Source: Arthrobacter sp. GMC3
GTDB lineage: Bacteria; Actinomycetota; Actinomycetes; Actinomycetales; Micrococcaceae
Reading direction: 5' to 3'
Assembly (NCBI RefSeq): GCF_002929305.1
Contig: NZ_PJIO01000004.1
Span: forward strand, 19,963 to 83,962
DNA: 64,000 bases
The notes beneath the pieces are model-generated. The model saw only the letters and a program-made list of their open reading frames with translations. It had not been told where the DNA came from and did no database searches. Position numbers and translations under genes: made by a program. Positions 61,661 to 64,000 of the stretch are shown piece after piece; positions within the stretch are counted from its first letter, which is position 1; each line of letters begins with the position of its first letter.

Positions 61661-63472
61661 CTATGAGAGGGAACGGTTTGCGGACCAGGCGAGCCAGAGC
61701 CGGGCGTAGAGCCCGTCGCGGGATAACAATTCCTCATGCGTGCCCGCATCAATGACTCGACCGTCCTCCATGACCAGAACCCGGTCGGCTTGGGCTGCCT
61801 GACTGAGGCGGTGTGCCACACTGATAGCCGTGCGGCCACGCACTGCACGCAGCGCCGCTTCCTCCAGCAGCTGCGAAGATCTTGAACCATCCTCGGCCGT
61901 AGCCTCATCCAAGACCACCACTGGGGCATCACTGAGCAACGCACGCACCAAGGCCAGGTGCTGGGCGCGGTCTCCGGTTATTGCGAGCCCGCCCCCGCCC
62001 ACGGCGGTGGCCAGCCCCTGCGGTAGTGCATCCACCCAGTCGGCACCAGTGGTGGCGAGTGCCGCGAGCAGTTCCGCATCGCTGGCGGCGGGGGCCGCCA
62101 GTCGCAGATTCTCGGCGATCGTGCCGGAAAAGACATGAATGTCCTGGCTGATCAGCACGGCGCTGCGGCCCAGGCCCGGTGTGCCCTCTGCGCTACCGTA
62201 GTGCACCCCATTCCACAGCACAGACCCGGCCGTTGGTTCAAGGCTGCCGGCGATAACCCGGGCGAGCGTGGTTTTCCCCGCCCCGCTAGCGCCCACTAGG
62301 GCGAGGTGTTCGCCCTCGCGGATGTGCAAGTCCAGGCCGGAAAGGATGTTTTTTCCGGGTAGGTATCCGGCGTCGATGCCCGTCAACACGACCCCGTCCC
62401 TCGGGGAACCGACGTCGTCACTCAACAGGGGACTAACAGCAGCACCGCTGGCACCGTGGAGCGCGCCCACCAGCCGCGACAACCCGGCCCCAGCAAGTTG
62501 CAGATCGTCGACGTTCATGAGGATGACCCCGATAGGACCGAAGAGGCGGTGAAAAAACAGCGCCGCCGCCGTGGCGGCGCCAATGCTGACCGAGCCGTCG
62601 CCCACCAGCCAGTAACCCACCGCCAGGATCGAGCAAAGTCCGACCAGCTCCGCAACGTTTAGCCGGCCCTGGAAGCGTGTGCGGATGACCACCGTTTGCA
62701 TGACCAGGGCGATGGCCTCAAGCGAGGAGTGGGCAATCCGTGCGAGGTGCCGGCTGCCGTGGCCCAGGGCCCGCAAGGTATTCACGCCTGCGGTCGCCTC
62801 GAGCAGGAACTGCCCGCGCTGCGATTCGGCAATGCGCACCCTGCGGTACAGCGGACCGGAGGCACGCAGGAAACTACGCAGGGCGAAGACATGGATGGGT
62901 ATGCCCAGGAGCGCCGCAATCGCGAACCGTGGATCGATTGCACCTAGCCCCACGATGGTCAAGGAGATCGTGAAGAGTGCCGTGATGAAGGAGGGAAGAA
63001 CGGAACCGATGGCTTCATTGACGGCTTCCACGTCGTCCGAGACACGCGAGATAAGGTCTCCGGAGCCCGCGCGCTCCAGGTCCTCGGACGGCTGGGCCAG
63101 TGCCGTGGCAAACACGTCCTCACGCAACTCCGCCAGGCCGTGTTGGCCCAACTCTGCCATAGCAATGGAACCCCAGCTGTCCAGGGCCGCCGAGGCAATG
63201 GCCGCGGTCAGCAGCACAGCTGCCGCGGGAACCAACGCCCCGGACAGTTCGCCGCGGCCGGCAATGTCCACCATCCAGCCCAGGACTGCGGGCACCAAGA
63301 GCCCGGTTGCGGAACCGGCCAGCAACGTTACCACCATGAGAGCCATCAGCCCCTTGCGGCGGGCGAACACGCGCAAGGTGTGATTCCATGTTGCCCGGGT
63401 GCCGGCAATGGGAAGTCCGGCGGCGCTATCCACCTCGCGGGTGTCGGCGAGGGTTCGTTGACTAGGGGGCAT
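61661..63472 (-). CDS. ABC exporter half-transporter (membrane plus ATPase) with degenerate signature motif
   Basis: 603 residues from ATG 63472, which follows GGAGG; earlier in-frame codons lie in the preceding gene. The N-terminal half has about six helices (VFARRKGLMALMVVTLLAGSATGLLVPAVLG) of a type I exporter. The ATPase half has Walker A GASGAGKTT and Walker B VVVLDEATA, and the expected LSGGQ is replaced by ITGDR. Such a loss is typical of one half of heterodimeric exporters. It overlaps the preceding gene by 11 bp. The substrate cannot be read. Confidence 0.83.
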   Translation of the reverse strand: MPPSQRTLADTREVDSAAGLPIAGTRATWNHTLRVFARRKGLMALMVVTLLAGSATGLLVPAVLGWMVDIAGRGELSGALVPAAAVLLTAAIASAALDSWGSIAMAELGQHGLAELREDVFATALAQPSEDLERAGSGDLISRVSDDVEAVNEAIGSVLPSFITALFTISLTIVGLGAIDPRFAIAALLGIPIHVFALRSFLRASGPLYRRVRIAESQRGQFLLEATAGVNTLRALGHGSRHLARIAHSSLEAIALVMQTVVIRTRFQGRLNVAELVGLCSILAVGYWLVGDGSVSIGAATAAALFFHRLFGPIGVILMNVDDLQLAGAGLSRLVGALHGASGAAVSPLLSDDVGSPRDGVVLTGIDAGYLPGKNILSGLDLHIREGEHLALVGASGAGKTTLARVIAGSLEPTAGSVLWNGVHYGSAEGTPGLGRSAVLISQDIHVFSGTIAENLRLAAPAASDAELLAALATTGADWVDALPQGLATAVGGGGLAITGDRAQHLALVRALLSDAPVVVLDEATAEDGSRSSQLLEEAALRAVRGRTAISVAHRLSQAAQADRVLVMEDGRVIDAGTHEELLSRDGLYARLWLAWSANRSLS

Positions 63473-64000
63473 TGCTTGCCTCCGAGCCATGCACGTTCCC
63501 GGGCTGCGGCGCATCAAGGTCAACAACGGAGTCACAAATACCCAGCAGCGCCGGGCTGCCCGTGATTAGGATCAGGGGGCGCCCGCGCAACCGTCCCAGC
63601 GACTCGGCGATGCGGGCTTCGGTGACGGAGTCGACGGCGGAGGTCGGCTCATGCAGCACCAACACCGGCTGGGGTTGATGTAACGCCCTGCCCAGCAGCA
63701 GGCGCTGTCGCTGGCCACCGGAGAGTGTCCGGCCGTGTTCTCCGATTCTCGAATCGAGCCCGGCGGGGAGACGCCGGAGTACCTCATCCAGGCCGGAGGC
63801 GGCCAACAGTGCCGTGTCCACCGTGTCTGTGGCGAGGTTGTCGCGGACGCTGGCGGAGAAGACGGCCCCGTCGTGGTCGGACACGAAGACCATGCGGGCC
63901 ACCTCCTCCGGTCCCAAGTCAGTCGCGTCGCGCCCATGAAGGGACAGCTCGCCCCGGGTCAGGGGACGTTGGTAGGTGAGCAATTCGATGAGCCGCCGGG
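63462..64000 (-). CDS. Partner ABC exporter half-transporter, ATPase part (5' end outside window)
   Basis: The frame is open to the right edge, so only the ATPase C-terminal portion is seen. It has the signature LSGGQRQRLLLGRAL. The Walker B region reads VLVLHEPTSAVD, with His where Asp is normal, while the catalytic Glu is kept. It overlaps the 61661 gene. Together they form a probable heterodimer in which each ATPase carries a different alteration. Its membrane domain and Walker A lie beyond the window. Confidence 0.75.
   Translation of the reverse strand, partial: RRLIELLTYQRPLTRGELSLHGRDATDLGPEEVARMVFVSDHDGAVFSASVRDNLATDTVDTALLAASGLDEVLRRLPAGLDSRIGEHGRTLSGGQRQRLLLGRALHQPQPVLVLHEPTSAVDSVTEARIAESLGRLRGRPLILITGSPALLGICDSVVDLDAPQPGNVHGSEASNAP

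Overview
The window is high-GC actinobacterial chromosome, most likely from Arthrobacter sensu lato (Micrococcaceae). The grounds are the C-ending codon preference, an LAXTG-type sortase signal, a levan fructotransferase of the kind described from Arthrobacter, and many GntR/LacI/SorC-controlled sugar clusters. I see no rRNA, tRNA or CRISPR array. The genes are mostly compact operons separated by a few decayed mobile-element islands.

Layout. 1-905: the 3' end of a repeat-bearing, sortase-anchored surface protein and its hairpin. 906-3400: gene-poor relic DNA with IS3-type end sequences and a truncated IS3 transposase. 3459-4199: a DUF1275 membrane protein. 4308-12032: an operon for a peptide-type ABC importer (binding protein, two permeases, one fused double ATPase) with a cytoplasmic gamma-glutamyltransferase-like hydrolase and a FadR-type regulator, laid out like the glutathione importer locus. 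12200-14131: a Tn3-family end, a resolvase tail and a frameshifted IS3 element. 14371-28807: an amino-sugar regulon with a GntR/UTRA regulator, oxidoreductases, BadF-type kinase, SIS isomerase, ThuA and TIM-barrel proteins, an ABC importer, a GH20 hexosaminidase, a GH9 glucosaminidase and a GNAT. A direct-repeat motif sits in front of its transcription units.

28860-30068 is relic DNA. It is followed by a flavocytochrome reductase with a tiny membrane ORF (30069-31512) and an M20 amidohydrolase. 33722-36355 is a complete-looking gamma-butyrolactone signalling cluster (epimerase, receptor, AfsA-type synthase). 36550-41559 is an AztABCD-type zinc importer with two AztD-like chaperones and a Fur/Zur-type box in its divergent promoter. 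After a CorA-like channel comes a carbohydrate cluster (42890-51422): two MFS carriers, aldehyde dehydrogenase, class II aldolase, SorC regulator, 2-hydroxyacid dehydrogenase and FGGY kinase.

51717-61605 is a levan utilisation operon: three GH32 enzymes including a Tat-exported levan fructotransferase, an ABC importer, a LacI regulator and a PfkB fructokinase. The logic is extracellular conversion of levan to difructose anhydride, import, intracellular hydrolysis and phosphorylation. The right edge carries two overlapping ABC exporter half-transporter genes with complementary motif changes; the second is cut by the window end.
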